Source of the DNA: Candidatus Nomurabacteria bacterium
GTDB taxonomy: Bacteria > Patescibacteriota > Minisyncoccia > Phycocordibacterales > UBA9973
Assembly (NCBI GenBank): GCA_023267515.1
Contig: JAHFNF010000011.1
Location: 1-16,019, forward strand
Direction of reading: 5' to 3'
DNA length: 16,019 bases
The notes beneath the pieces were generated by a model. That model saw only the letters and a program-made list of their open reading frames with translations, was not told the origin of the DNA and made no database searches. Numbering within the stretch: position 1 is the first letter of the stretch; each line of letters opens with the position of its first letter. The translations under genes were made by a program, and so were the position numbers. Shown here in pieces: positions 7,926 to 14,952 of the stretch.

Positions 7926-8651
7926 TTATTTCGTGACCAAAGCTAGTCTTTTCTTTTTATTAGAATAAATCTGTTGACCCACGGCAAATAAATTGCTCAC
8001 AATCCAATATAAAGCGACCGCTCCGGAAATAGAATAGGCAAAGAAAGCTATAAGGAACGGAAACACATACTTCATCTGCATTTGCATACTCTTCCCAAAA
8101 CTTTCAGCAAAGTTGCCTTTCCCTCCCACAGACGGTGCGCTCTTCGGCATATAATGCGCTTGCAAAAACTGGGAAACACCAGCCAGTACTGCCAGCACCA
8201 TACTCTTCCCGCTTAAATCCACTAAACCAAGAAAAATATTATTTACATGGAGAGGTGCGTGAATAAAAGAATATAAAACACCTTCATCAAACTTTATGCC
8301 TTTATAAAACACGTAGTAGAGAGCAAAAATTATCGGTATTTGGATAAAAATCAAAAGACAGCCAGAGAAAGGATTGGTCTTGTATTTTTTATAAAGGTCA
8401 AAAGTCTGCTTGGCTTGTTCTTCTTTTGAGGCACCGCCTGCTTTTATTTTGGCAATTTCAGGCTCTAAAAGCTTCATCTTCGCTTGGCTTTCAATGGAAC
8501 GTTGAGAAAGGGGGAAGAGGGCGGTTTTTACAAGGAGAGTGAGGATGATAACAGCTACTCCCATATCTCCCCCAGGAATGATTGAAACTAAAAAAGCTAA
8601 AACATTCACAAACGGCTTATATAGAAGGGCATTCCATAAATTATGTAACAT
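7926..8651 (-). CDS. yidC: Membrane protein insertase YidC/Oxa1
   Basis: This 241-residue protein is a short YidC/Oxa1-type insertase that places proteins in the cytoplasmic membrane, alone or with SecYEG. It lacks the large periplasmic domain of Proteobacterial YidC. The core is clear: 'ILTLLVKTALFPLSQRS' in the first core helix, a cytoplasmic charged hairpin ('QAKMKLLEPEIAKIKAG'), 'TNPFSGCLLIFIQIPIIFALYYVFY', and further helices to about residue 220, with a basic C-terminus. The groove position occupied by Arg in E. coli (R366) is Lys, K42. The start follows yidD by 39 bases and has a promoter-like TAGAAT 6 bases upstream. No lipoprotein Cys is present near the N-terminus, and residues 1-25 are moderately hydrophobic. 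Confidence 0.95.
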   Translation of the reverse strand: MLHNLWNALLYKPFVNVLAFLVSIIPGGDMGVAVIILTLLVKTALFPLSQRSIESQAKMKLLEPEIAKIKAGGASKEEQAKQTFDLYKKYKTNPFSGCLLIFIQIPIIFALYYVFYKGIKFDEGVLYSFIHAPLHVNNIFLGLVDLSGKSMVLAVLAGVSQFLQAHYMPKSAPSVGGKGNFAESFGKSMQMQMKYVFPFLIAFFAYSISGAVALYWIVSNLFAVGQQIYSNKKKRLALVTK

Positions 8652-8657
8652 TCATCC

Positions 8658-8685
8658 ATTCTATACGAAAAAACCTAAAAATCAA
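8658..8685 (-). promoter_or_regulatory. Candidate promoter for yidC-jag with start-codon-proximal -10
   Basis: Read on the minus strand, TTGATT (8680-8685) and TAGAAT (8658-8663) are separated by 16 bases, and the yidC ATG begins 6 bases after the -10. Transcription would start at or within a base of the ATG. The elements match four of six and five of six of the sigma-70 consensus. It would allow yidC-jag to be expressed apart from rpmH-rnpA-yidD. The GGATGA between box and ATG could instead act as a weak ribosome site. Confidence 0.4.
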
Positions 8686-8690
8686 AGCTC

Positions 8691-8906
8691 TTATTTTACT
8701 GGATCTATCCTATTTTTCTGCCAGGGGTGACAACGAAGTATCCGACGAAAGCCGAGGTATATACCTTTAAGCCCGCCATATTTTTCTATCGCTTCTTTTG
8801 TGTACTCTGAGCAGGTAGGATAAAAAACACAGCTCGGATTTTTAAATCCTGAAATCTGTTTTTGATAAAAACTAATGCAATTTACCAAGAATGATTTGAA
8901 TTTCAT
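8691..8906 (-). CDS. yidD: Membrane protein insertion efficiency factor YidD
   Basis: This 71-residue protein matches the YidD family in length and motifs. 'FYQKQISGF' is followed by 'CVFYPTCSEYTKEAIEKYG', 'GIYLGFRRILRCHPW' and a short tail. The family's conserved Cys residues and the RCHPW motif are all present. YidD is a small amphipathic membrane-associated protein that assists YidC-dependent insertion. The gene overlaps the 3' end of rnpA by 35 bases in another frame, a common arrangement, which supports this start and suggests coupled translation. It precedes yidC by 39 bases. Confidence 0.95.
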   Translation of the reverse strand: MKFKSFLVNCISFYQKQISGFKNPSCVFYPTCSEYTKEAIEKYGGLKGIYLGFRRILRCHPWQKNRIDPVK

Positions 8907-9234
8907 TTTCTAAATTTAGAATTGGGTTATATTGTTTTGTTTTTTCTCCGCCAAACATCGCTCCGCTTTTTTTACCAAAAATAAAAGCACCGACAAATCC
9001 AGGAGGGAACTTATTAAAATATTTTCGCACTGCTGCGTAGCCCCGCCGGCGAAGTTGGTTTCGGACGACTGCTTTTTTTGATACAGTTTTTGGTGTAATA
9101 AAAGAAATTTGGGCGGGGGCAGGACTTTTAGATGAAATAAACTTCAAAGAAATATTAGCAGAATTAATAAAGACCCCATTTTTAAAAATGTTTTCTATTG
9201 TTTTGCGGTCTGCTCTATTTTTTTTAGCGAGCAT
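8872..9234 (-). CDS. rnpA: Ribonuclease P protein component
   Basis: This 120-residue basic protein is RnpA, which binds the RNase P RNA and helps mature tRNA 5' ends. The family signature (RNR motif) is 'KKAVVRNQLRRRGYAAVRKYF' in shortened form: 'VVRNQLRRRGYAAVR' at about residues 56-70. It follows the central cleft strand 'AQISFITPKTVSKK'. The N-terminus 'MLAKKNRADRKTIENIFKNG' matches the usual RnpA opening. The residues after the RNR core (GYAAVR) depart from the common 'RRxRE' form. The gene starts 9 bases after rpmH and overlaps yidD by 35 bases. No Shine-Dalgarno is seen. Confidence 0.95.
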   Translation of the reverse strand: MLAKKNRADRKTIENIFKNGVFINSANISLKFISSKSPAPAQISFITPKTVSKKAVVRNQLRRRGYAAVRKYFNKFPPGFVGAFIFGKKSGAMFGGEKTKQYNPILNLENEIQIILGKLH

Positions 9235-9243
9235 TTGCTTGCG

Positions 9244-9378
9244 TTAGACTGAAAGCTTACGCCTTCCTTTTTGCATCCTTCTTTTTAGGACCCTTCGGCC
9301 GGTTGAGGATTTTGATCTAACAAGGAAACCGTGGGTTTTTGCTCTCTTCCTCTTTTTAGGTTGGTATGTTTGTGACAT
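9244..9378 (-). CDS. rpmH: 50S ribosomal protein bL34
   Basis: Reading the minus strand from the ATG at 9378 gives a 44-residue, highly basic protein. It opens with [18 protein letters not shown], continues with '[20 protein letters not shown]' and ends in 'RRKLSV'. This is the bL34 pattern: 'TxQPxxRKRxxxHGFxxRxxTxxGRxVLxxRRxKGRxxL'. It is a component of the large ribosomal subunit. The gene heads the rpmH-rnpA-yidD-yidC-jag block and points away from dnaA, as at many bacterial origins. A good promoter lies directly upstream, with the -10 only 6 bases from the ATG. Confidence 0.96.
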   Translation of the reverse strand: MSQTYQPKKRKRAKTHGFLVRSKSSTGRRVLKRRMQKGRRKLSV

Positions 9379-9384
9379 AAGTTG

Positions 9385-9412
9385 AGTATAGCGTATTTTA
9401 GCTTTAAGTCAA
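9385..9412 (-). promoter_or_regulatory. Promoter of rpmH, probably leaderless
   Basis: On the minus strand, TTGACT (9407-9412) and TATACT (9385-9390) lie 16 bases apart, each matching five of six consensus bases. The rpmH ATG begins 6 bases after the -10, so the transcript should begin at or next to the start codon. This is the best -35/-10 pair in the window and would drive the whole rpmH block. Confidence 0.65.
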
Positions 9413-9437
9413 AATATGAGTCGCGTAGGTGTTTAAA

Positions 9438-9457
9438 TTATCCACAGTTTATCAACA
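9438..9457 (+). promoter_or_regulatory. Pair of DnaA boxes
   Basis: TTATCCACA at 9438-9446 equals the DnaA box consensus. TTATCAACA at 9449-9457 differs at one base. They are in direct orientation with an 11-base period, which suits cooperative DnaA binding on one helix face. Confidence 0.8.
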
Positions 9458-9477
9458 GAGTTAATAAGTTTTTGTAA

Positions 9478-9506
9478 TTAGCATATATGGTGAGAACGGT
9501 TATAAT
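9478..9506 (+). promoter_or_regulatory. dnaA promoter with start-codon-proximal -10
   Basis: TATAAT (9501-9506) is a perfect -10, and the dnaA ATG starts 7 bases later at 9514. A weak -35, TTAGCA (9478-9483), is 17 bases upstream. There is no room for a Shine-Dalgarno leader, so a leaderless dnaA mRNA is likely. It lies 20 bases downstream of the DnaA box pair. Confidence 0.55.
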
Positions 9507-9513
9507 GTAGCCT

Positions 9514-10869
9514 ATGGTAGATGCAAAAGAGCTTTGGAAAAGCTGTCTAAATGAAATAGAAAACGAGGTATCAAAAGCAAATTTCAGCACTTGGTTCCGA
9601 AATACCTCTATTTTAAAGGAAGAGGGAGGGGTTATTTACATAGGGGTCCCAAACGAGTTTGTGCGTGATTGGCTCCAAAATAAGTACCATAAACTAATCA
9701 CTAAAACGGTGGCGGGCTTTTTTGACACAATGAGGGCAGTAGAGTATGCGATCACTAAGATAGAAGGGCCGCAAAAAGACTTACCCATACAAAACGCCGA
9801 GTCCTTTATGAATAACGAGCTCCCCTTGAAAGACTTATATATAAACAAGGAAGACAACCTAAACCCACGTTATAAATTTGATTCTTTTATTGTCGGAGCG
9901 TTCAATGAGCTAGCATATGCGGCTGCCCAAGCGATAATAAATAAGCCGGGGGCTAGCTACAATCCATTTTTTGTTTATGGTGGTACTGGTTTGGGTAAAA
10001 CCCACCTAATACAGGCAATAGGAAACTCAATTAAAGAAAAACATCTTGATAAAAAAGTGCATTATATAACTTTAGAGAAATTTGCTACTGATTTGGTCAA
10101 CTCTTTCACCGCTGGAAATAATAAAACTAACGCTTTTAAAGAAAAATACAGGAAATACGACTTGTTAATAATAGATGATATTCAATTTATTGGCAAAATG
10201 GAAAAGACCCAAGAAGAGCTCTTCCATACCTTTAATACCTTTTACGAAAACAATAAACAAATTGTATTTTCTTCTGACAAACACCCGAACTTTATCCCTG
10301 GCCTGGAAGACAGATTAAAATCCAGATTTGCGGCGGGCATGATCGTGGATATTTCAGAACCAGAGTACGAATCACGCTTAGCTATACTAAAAGTTAAATC
10401 AAAAGAGCTTGGAGTGACTTTAAGTGAGGAACTTCTCCGTTATATGGCGGAATCCATCCAAGGGAATATACGAGAGCTAGAAGGAGGGCTCAACACAATT
10501 ATTTGCCAATATAGGCTTAAAAATAAGGCTATATCAGTGGGGGAGGCAAAGACACTGCTAAAAAATAGCATCAAACCAAAGAAGAATGTGGCAATAAAAG
10601 AGGTGGTAAAAACAGTCGCGGATTTTTACAACCTTGGGGAAATGGAAATATATGAAAAAACCAGAAGAAAAGAGATTGTGCGCGCTAGACAGGTGGTGAT
10701 GTATATACTACGAGAGGACTTTAATGTTTCATACCCGCTTATAGGGCAAAAATTGGGGGGAAAAGACCACACCACAGTAATACACTCACACCTTAAAATA
10801 AAAACTGACTTAAAAAACGATTCATCGTTAGTACAAGATTTAGAACAGATAAGGATAATGTTTAAATGA
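9514..10869 (+). CDS. dnaA: Chromosomal replication initiator protein DnaA
   Basis: This 451-residue protein is full-length DnaA. Domain I (about residues 1-80) opens 'LWKSCLNEIENEVSKANFSTWF'-like and mediates self- and partner contacts. A short domain II linker runs to about 110. Domain III is an AAA+ ATPase starting near 'NPRYKFDSFIVGAFN', with Walker A GGTGLGKT at 156-163, Walker B LLIIDDIQ with D221-D222, and an arginine-containing 'GLEDRLKSRF' segment. Domain IV ends with the DNA-binding signature DHTTVIH at 418-424. DnaA-ATP binds DnaA boxes and opens oriC. The gene lies between two probable origin half-sites and upstream of dnaN. The start was chosen because domain I begins directly at this ATG and the promoter -10 is 7 bases before it. 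Domain II is short for the family. Confidence 0.98.
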   Translation: MVDAKELWKSCLNEIENEVSKANFSTWFRNTSILKEEGGVIYIGVPNEFVRDWLQNKYHKLITKTVAGFFDTMRAVEYAITKIEGPQKDLPIQNAESFMNNELPLKDLYINKEDNLNPRYKFDSFIVGAFNELAYAAAQAIINKPGASYNPFFVYGGTGLGKTHLIQAIGNSIKEKHLDKKVHYITLEKFATDLVNSFTAGNNKTNAFKEKYRKYDLLIIDDIQFIGKMEKTQEELFHTFNTFYENNKQIVFSSDKHPNFIPGLEDRLKSRFAAGMIVDISEPEYESRLAILKVKSKELGVTLSEELLRYMAESIQGNIRELEGGLNTIICQYRLKNKAISVGEAKTLLKNSIKPKKNVAIKEVVKTVADFYNLGEMEIYEKTRRKEIVRARQVVMYILREDFNVSYPLIGQKLGGKDHTTVIHSHLKIKTDLKNDSSLVQDLEQIRIMFK

Positions 10870-11076
10870 TTGTTGAAAGTATGTTTATATCTATTTAATA
10901 AAAATGTATATAAAATTAAAATAATATTAAATAAAAAAAACAGGAGATAAATAAATAAAAAGTTGTTAGCTATAAATTAAAAAAATAAAGTAAATAAAAA
11001 CGTTTATTAATAAAGTAAAAAATAGTTTTCCACTTATTAACACCCTTAATAGTAATAATAAATTTAATATAAATAT
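10870..11076. other. Downstream half of probable bipartite oriC (dnaA-dnaN intergenic, AT-rich unwinding region)
   Basis: This 207-base gap is extremely AT-rich and holds no gene. Near its right end lie two degenerate DnaA boxes, TTTTCCACT (11026-11034) and TTATTAACA (11034-11042), sharing one base, then CCC (11043-11045), then a phased triplet run TAA-TAG-TAA-TAA-TAA (11047-11061), then AT-only DNA up to the dnaN ATG. This order of box, GC patch, TAG/TAA trios and AT-rich DNA matches the described basal unwinding arrangement. Further left is a repeated ATAAAGTAAA (10985-10994, 11010-11019) and a small inverted repeat AATAAA/TTTATT (10993-11008). A weak dnaN -10, TAATAT, ends 6 bases before the ATG. 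Confidence 0.65.
11047..11061 (+). repeat. Phased TAA/TAG triplets resembling DnaA-trios
   Basis: Five consecutive in-phase triplets (TAA, TAG, TAA, TAA, TAA) follow a degenerate DnaA box by four bases, with CCC between. DnaA-trios are described as 5'-TAG-like repeats read by DnaA on single-stranded DNA during opening. The match is by pattern and location; AT-rich DNA can produce TAA runs by chance. Confidence 0.5.
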
Positions 11077-12174
11077 ATGAAGCTAGAATGTGATTTAGGA
11101 AAAATTAAAAATGCAGTCAGTTTTACTGAAAAAATAACCAGTAAAAATATGACCCTCCCAGTTTTAAATTCAATACTTCTAACCGCCTCTGGTAAATCAC
11201 TTAAATTACGATCCACCAACCTTAGTATTGGTGTAGAAATAGAAATACCCTCAAAAATTGAAAAAGATGGGGTATTAGCTGTCTCTGGGGCTGTTTTGTA
11301 TGGGGTTTTTTCTAATATAAACCAAAATGAAAACATAATATTAAAAGAAGATAATGGGAATTTAATGGTTCAAACTAAAAAAAGTAAAGTTAAAATAAAA
11401 TGCCAACCATATGATGATTTTCCAACAATACCAAATGTATCAGGAAGTAATTTTATTATAAACTCCGAAAAGTTTATAGGGGGTATTAAATCTGTTTATT
11501 TTAGCGCTTCAGTATCTGATATTAAACCAGAAATTTCAAGTGTTTATATATATTCAAACGATGATGGGCTAGTGTTTGTTTCCACTGATTCTTTTCGTTT
11601 AGCGGAGAAGAAAATAAAAATGAATAATACCCTTGAAGTCAGTGGTATTTTAATACCATTTAAAAATATTCCAGAAATTATAAGGATTTTTAGTGAAACA
11701 AAAGGAGATATTAAAGTATGTTTTAATAAAAACCAAATTTCATTATCAGCTGACGGCGTTTACTTTACTTCTAGGGTTATAGATGGGGTTTTCCCTGATT
11801 ATAAACAAATTATTCCAAAAGAAAATAAGACTGAAGCCGTAGTGCTAAAACAAGATTTATTAAATGCTTTAAAGTTATCAAATATTTTCTCCGATAAATT
11901 TAACCAGTTGAACCTAAAAGTTTTACCAAAAGAAAAAATGTTTGAAATTTCCTCCCAAAACTCTAATGTTGGGGAAAACAATACCAATCTTGATGCCGCG
12001 CTCTCTGGGGAGAATGTGGAACTTTCTTTTAATTATAAATATTTTTTAGATTGTTTTGGGTCAATCAATTCAGATAGTATTGTTTTAAAACTAAACCAAT
12101 CAAATCGCCCTATGGTTATATCTGGGGTTTCAGACCAGTCTTTTACTTACTTAATAATGCCGATGAACAGGTAA
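11077..12174 (+). CDS. dnaN: DNA polymerase III beta subunit (sliding clamp)
   Basis: This 365-residue protein has the three-domain clamp architecture and normal length (about 365-380). The N-terminus 'MKLECDLGKIKNAVSFTEKI' leads to 'LPVLNSILLTASGKSLKLRSTNLSIGVEIEIP', the hallmark of domain 1. 'FRLAEKKIKM' and 'ILIPFKNIPEII' mark domain 2, 'GVFPDYKQIIPKE' the domain 2-3 junction, and the C-terminus ends 'YLIMPMNR', close to the usual 'MPMRL'. The clamp encircles DNA and tethers the polymerase and other replication proteins. The gene follows dnaA across the AT-rich origin half-site, and a small DciA-like gene begins one base after its stop. Its codons are visibly more AT-rich than those of dnaA or pbp. 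Confidence 0.97.
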   Translation: MKLECDLGKIKNAVSFTEKITSKNMTLPVLNSILLTASGKSLKLRSTNLSIGVEIEIPSKIEKDGVLAVSGAVLYGVFSNINQNENIILKEDNGNLMVQTKKSKVKIKCQPYDDFPTIPNVSGSNFIINSEKFIGGIKSVYFSASVSDIKPEISSVYIYSNDDGLVFVSTDSFRLAEKKIKMNNTLEVSGILIPFKNIPEIIRIFSETKGDIKVCFNKNQISLSADGVYFTSRVIDGVFPDYKQIIPKENKTEAVVLKQDLLNALKLSNIFSDKFNQLNLKVLPKEKMFEISSQNSNVGENNTNLDAALSGENVELSFNYKYFLDCFGSINSDSIVLKLNQSNRPMVISGVSDQSFTYLIMPMNR

Positions 12175-12175
12175 A

Positions 12176-12433
12176 ATGATTGAAATAAAAGATCTTCTAC
12201 TCCGGTTTAGTCATTTATTACACTCAGAGGAAGTTAAGAAGGAGTCCATAAGAAACATTATTTCTGAAACTATTGGAATACAAATACCCCTCAAAGACAT
12301 AACAATAAAAAATAATACTGTATTTTTAAATATAAAACCTGTCTATAAAAATAAAATATTTATAAAAAAAGAGCAAATTCTTTCAAAAATAGAAGAAACC
12401 CTTGGTAAAAAAGCGCCAAGTGATTTGCGTTAG
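12176..12433 (+). CDS. Small DUF721/DciA-like protein, possible helicase loader
   Basis: This 85-residue protein starts one base after the dnaN stop, with an AGG five bases before its ATG. The N-terminal 45 residues are helical ('LLLRFSHLLHSEEVKKESIR'). The C-terminal half reads 'DITIKNNTVFLNIKPVYKN', then 'KEQILSKIEETLGKKAPSDLR'. That matches the alternating strand-strand-helix ending of DUF721/DciA proteins, in which a hydrophobic 'tvfl.i' strand is followed by a helix and 'lG...v.di'. DciA interacts with and loads the DnaB helicase in bacteria lacking DnaC/DnaI. The place next to dnaA-dnaN supports a replication role. It is shorter than typical DciA and the match is by pattern only; a generic KH-like RNA-binding protein is the alternative. 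Its TAG overlaps the convergent pbp stop by four bases. Confidence 0.6.
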   Translation: MIEIKDLLLRFSHLLHSEEVKKESIRNIISETIGIQIPLKDITIKNNTVFLNIKPVYKNKIFIKKEQILSKIEETLGKKAPSDLR

Positions 12434-14946
12434 AGGGACACGTTAAAAGTAGATATAGTCTCGCTGCGGTTATAAGCAGTATCGTAAGAAATCAATTTTA
12501 ATTCATTGGTTTGTTTTAAATTATCCAAGTCGGCTGGGGTGAAGGAGAAGTTGAAAGGGGGTTTTGATGTCCCTAAATATACATCATTTACAAATACGTC
12601 TATTTTTTGGAGTGGGAATTTACCAGAACTTGTAATTTGTAGATTTATTTTTTCGGCACTAGGTAAATACATATCCCCAGAAGGGTTTATGATAGTTATA
12701 ATTGGTTTTGAGTCTTCATTGTGGGCATTGTCTACCTCTGTCGGCATATCGTTGGTGCTGATCACTGGGTAGTAATATTTATTTGTTGACCACCAGTTTT
12801 GGACTGGTACCTCAAAGTGTTCAAATTGCGGATCATCCGCAGGATTTTCCGGCGGGGGCCCGAGAATATCACTTTTGTTTACCCAATAGAGGATGGAGTG
12901 TACGTTTGTGATTACTTTCTCCACTTTTGTTTCCTCTGGGGTGTCAATCGTTGCTAACTTGCCGGAAATTTTATCAATAAAGAAGTGATCGTTCCCTTCC
13001 CAGATCCCTCTAAGTACTGGTTTTACCTTTTCCCTATCAATTTCTAGGTTTGGTTTTTCAAATCTTTCTTCTGGTAGAGTTTGGAGCGCTGCGGTGATGA
13101 ACTTATTCCAAATAGGTCCCGCCAAGGCTGCCCCACCCTTCTTCATTGGTGTGTTTTCGTTGTTGCCGACCCAAACACCGACCGTGATAGATGGTGTGTA
13201 GCCGATAGTCCAAGCGTCTCTATTGCTATTAGTTGTTCCGGTTTTTGCGGCTACATCCTTCCCTGGGATTACCAGTGGAGAGTTCGCCCCAAAAGTAGGT
13301 ATTCTAGAAGTATTATCGGAGAGGATGTCTGAAATAGTCAACGCTGTATTTTTGGGGAGTACCTCTCTTTCGTTTTTTGAATACTCTTCTAAGACGTTTC
13401 CTTTATTATCCTCCACTTTCAATATGCCGGTGTAAGGATTTCTAGTCCCATTATTAGCAAAGACACTGTAAGCCGAAGTCATATCCAAAAGGGAAACTTC
13501 TCCACCTCCGATTACTAAGGTCAAGCCATACCTACCAGGGTCTGTCAGCGTACTGATGCCCATATCCTCGGCTGTTTTAAAAGCGTCTTTTATTCCAGCC
13601 AGGTAGAATAGTTGAACTGCCGGGATGTTGATAGATTGAGCCAACGCGTTTCGGAGCGTCATTGGGCCGCGGTATTTTCCGTCGTAATCCTCCGGCATAT
13701 AACAATTTTTTTGCAGGTTGGGAGGAATTGCGTGGCCATATGGGTCACAACCGCCTTGAAATTCTGTGGGTAGGTCAAATAGTATGGAATCCGGAGTAAA
13801 ACCTTTATTAAAAGCATTAGCATAGATGAAGGGTTTAAAAGAAGATCCCGGTTGGCGGTGCGCGGTGGTCACATTGTAATTGCCGTCAATCTCTTTGTCA
13901 AAATAGTCTCGCGATCCCACCATTGTAAGTATTTGTCCTGTCTTAGGGTCAATAGCTACAAGCGCGGCATTACTGCCGTTCCAGTCCTTTTCATTCTTTA
14001 AAGCCCCTGTTTTTACAATCTCCTCTGCTTTTTGTTCTAAGTTGTAATCCAGAGTGGTAGTTACTTTCAACCCTCCATTGGCGACAGCGTCTACTCCGTA
14101 TTTTTGTTCAAGATAATCTTTTATAAAAAATACAAAATGGGGAGCTCTTATTCCCTGTGTGTCCTGAGGGACAAATGTTACCACCTCGCTTTTTGCATTA
14201 TTATATTCCTCGTCTGTTATCATCCCTAGTGTTTTCATTCTTGATAGCACAAAATTTTTGCGTTCTTCCAACTTATCTTTGTTTTTCCCGTAGGGCGATA
14301 AAGTGGTAGGAGATTGGGGCAGGGCTGCTAAATATGCAGCCTCAGCGAGGGTTAAATCTGCGGCATTTTTATTAAAATAGCCTCTCGCTGCTTCGGCCAC
14401 ACCATAAATATTTCCTCCGTATGGAGATTCATTTAGGTAAAGTTCTAGAATTTTTTCTTTCGGGAGCGATTTATCTATCTTGATTGCCAAGACCCACTCT
14501 TTTACTTTTCTTCCTATTGTTTTTTTAGAGTTTAGCAGTGTATTTTTTACAAGCTGTTGGGTGATTGTAGAACCCCCTTGGGTTTTACCCAAATTTAAAA
14601 TATTTGAAAGCACTGCTCTCACAATAGAAGTGAATTTTATACCGCTATGATTGTAAAAGTCAGAATCCTCCACAGCTACCGTCGCGTTTTTTATATTTGC
14701 TCCCATTTCTTCAAAAGGAATAATTGTTCTTTTTACATCTTCGTGAATATCATAAAGCAGCACTGCCCCGGTGCGGTCGTATATTTTTGTAGAGCTGACC
14801 ATTTTCCGTTCGTCAAACGAGTGAAAATCGGGGATTCTAATAGTGGAAAGCCAGATGACCACAATCCCAGCGATCAATACAAATACCCCAGCGACAAACA
14901 TAAATAGATTTTTTACAAAGACGTTCTTTTTAACCTCCAATTTCAT
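12430..14946 (-). CDS. Class A penicillin-binding protein (PBP1A family) with C-terminal Ig-like domain
   Basis: This 838-residue bifunctional enzyme builds peptidoglycan outside the cytoplasmic membrane. A short basic N-terminus precedes one membrane helix at about residues 8-33. The GT51 glycosyltransferase domain (about 60-235) has catalytic E93 in 'VEDSDFYNHSGI', 'GGSTITQQLVKN' and 'EKILELYLNESPYG'. The transpeptidase domain (about 320-640) has SSFK with nucleophile S368 and K371, SIN at 438-440 and KTG at 568-570. All key residues are present. After a linker, the last 90 residues ('IINPSGDMYLPSAEKINL' onward) look like a bacterial Ig-like (Big) domain. The start is supported by the N-terminal anchor and an extended -10 element 6 bases upstream. 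It is divergent from tyrS and convergent with the DciA-like gene. Confidence 0.96.
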   Translation of the reverse strand: MKLEVKKNVFVKNLFMFVAGVFVLIAGIVVIWLSTIRIPDFHSFDERKMVSSTKIYDRTGAVLLYDIHEDVKRTIIPFEEMGANIKNATVAVEDSDFYNHSGIKFTSIVRAVLSNILNLGKTQGGSTITQQLVKNTLLNSKKTIGRKVKEWVLAIKIDKSLPKEKILELYLNESPYGGNIYGVAEAARGYFNKNAADLTLAEAAYLAALPQSPTTLSPYGKNKDKLEERKNFVLSRMKTLGMITDEEYNNAKSEVVTFVPQDTQGIRAPHFVFFIKDYLEQKYGVDAVANGGLKVTTTLDYNLEQKAEEIVKTGALKNEKDWNGSNAALVAIDPKTGQILTMVGSRDYFDKEIDGNYNVTTAHRQPGSSFKPFIYANAFNKGFTPDSILFDLPTEFQGGCDPYGHAIPPNLQKNCYMPEDYDGKYRGPMTLRNALAQSINIPAVQLFYLAGIKDAFKTAEDMGISTLTDPGRYGLTLVIGGGEVSLLDMTSAYSVFANNGTRNPYTGILKVEDNKGNVLEEYSKNEREVLPKNTALTISDILSDNTSRIPTFGANSPLVIPGKDVAAKTGTTNSNRDAWTIGYTPSITVGVWVGNNENTPMKKGGAALAGPIWNKFITAALQTLPEERFEKPNLEIDREKVKPVLRGIWEGNDHFFIDKISGKLATIDTPEETKVEKVITNVHSILYWVNKSDILGPPPENPADDPQFEHFEVPVQNWWSTNKYYYPVISTNDMPTEVDNAHNEDSKPIITIINPSGDMYLPSAEKINLQITSSGKFPLQKIDVFVNDVYLGTSKPPFNFSFTPADLDNLKQTNELKLISYDTAYNRSETISTFNVSL

Positions 14947-14952
14947 CCTTTA

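Larger units (their letters stand above)
9379..9513. other. Upstream half of the probable bipartite oriC (rpmH-dnaA intergenic)
   Basis: This 135-base gap separates divergent rpmH and dnaA. It holds the rpmH promoter, a perfect DnaA box TTATCCACA (9438-9446), a one-mismatch box TTATCAACA (9449-9457) starting 11 bases later on the same strand (about one helical turn), an AT-rich stretch beginning TTAATAAG (9461-9468), and the dnaA promoter. Genes on both sides are transcribed away from it. The boxes sit between the two promoters, so DnaA could also regulate dnaA and rpmH; this is inference from position. Confidence 0.75.

Noticed and set aside
10942..10946. AGGAG in the dnaA-dnaN gap as a ribosome site for a small gene
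   Set aside because: No ATG or GTG follows at suitable distance, and the only TTG frame closes within a few codons.
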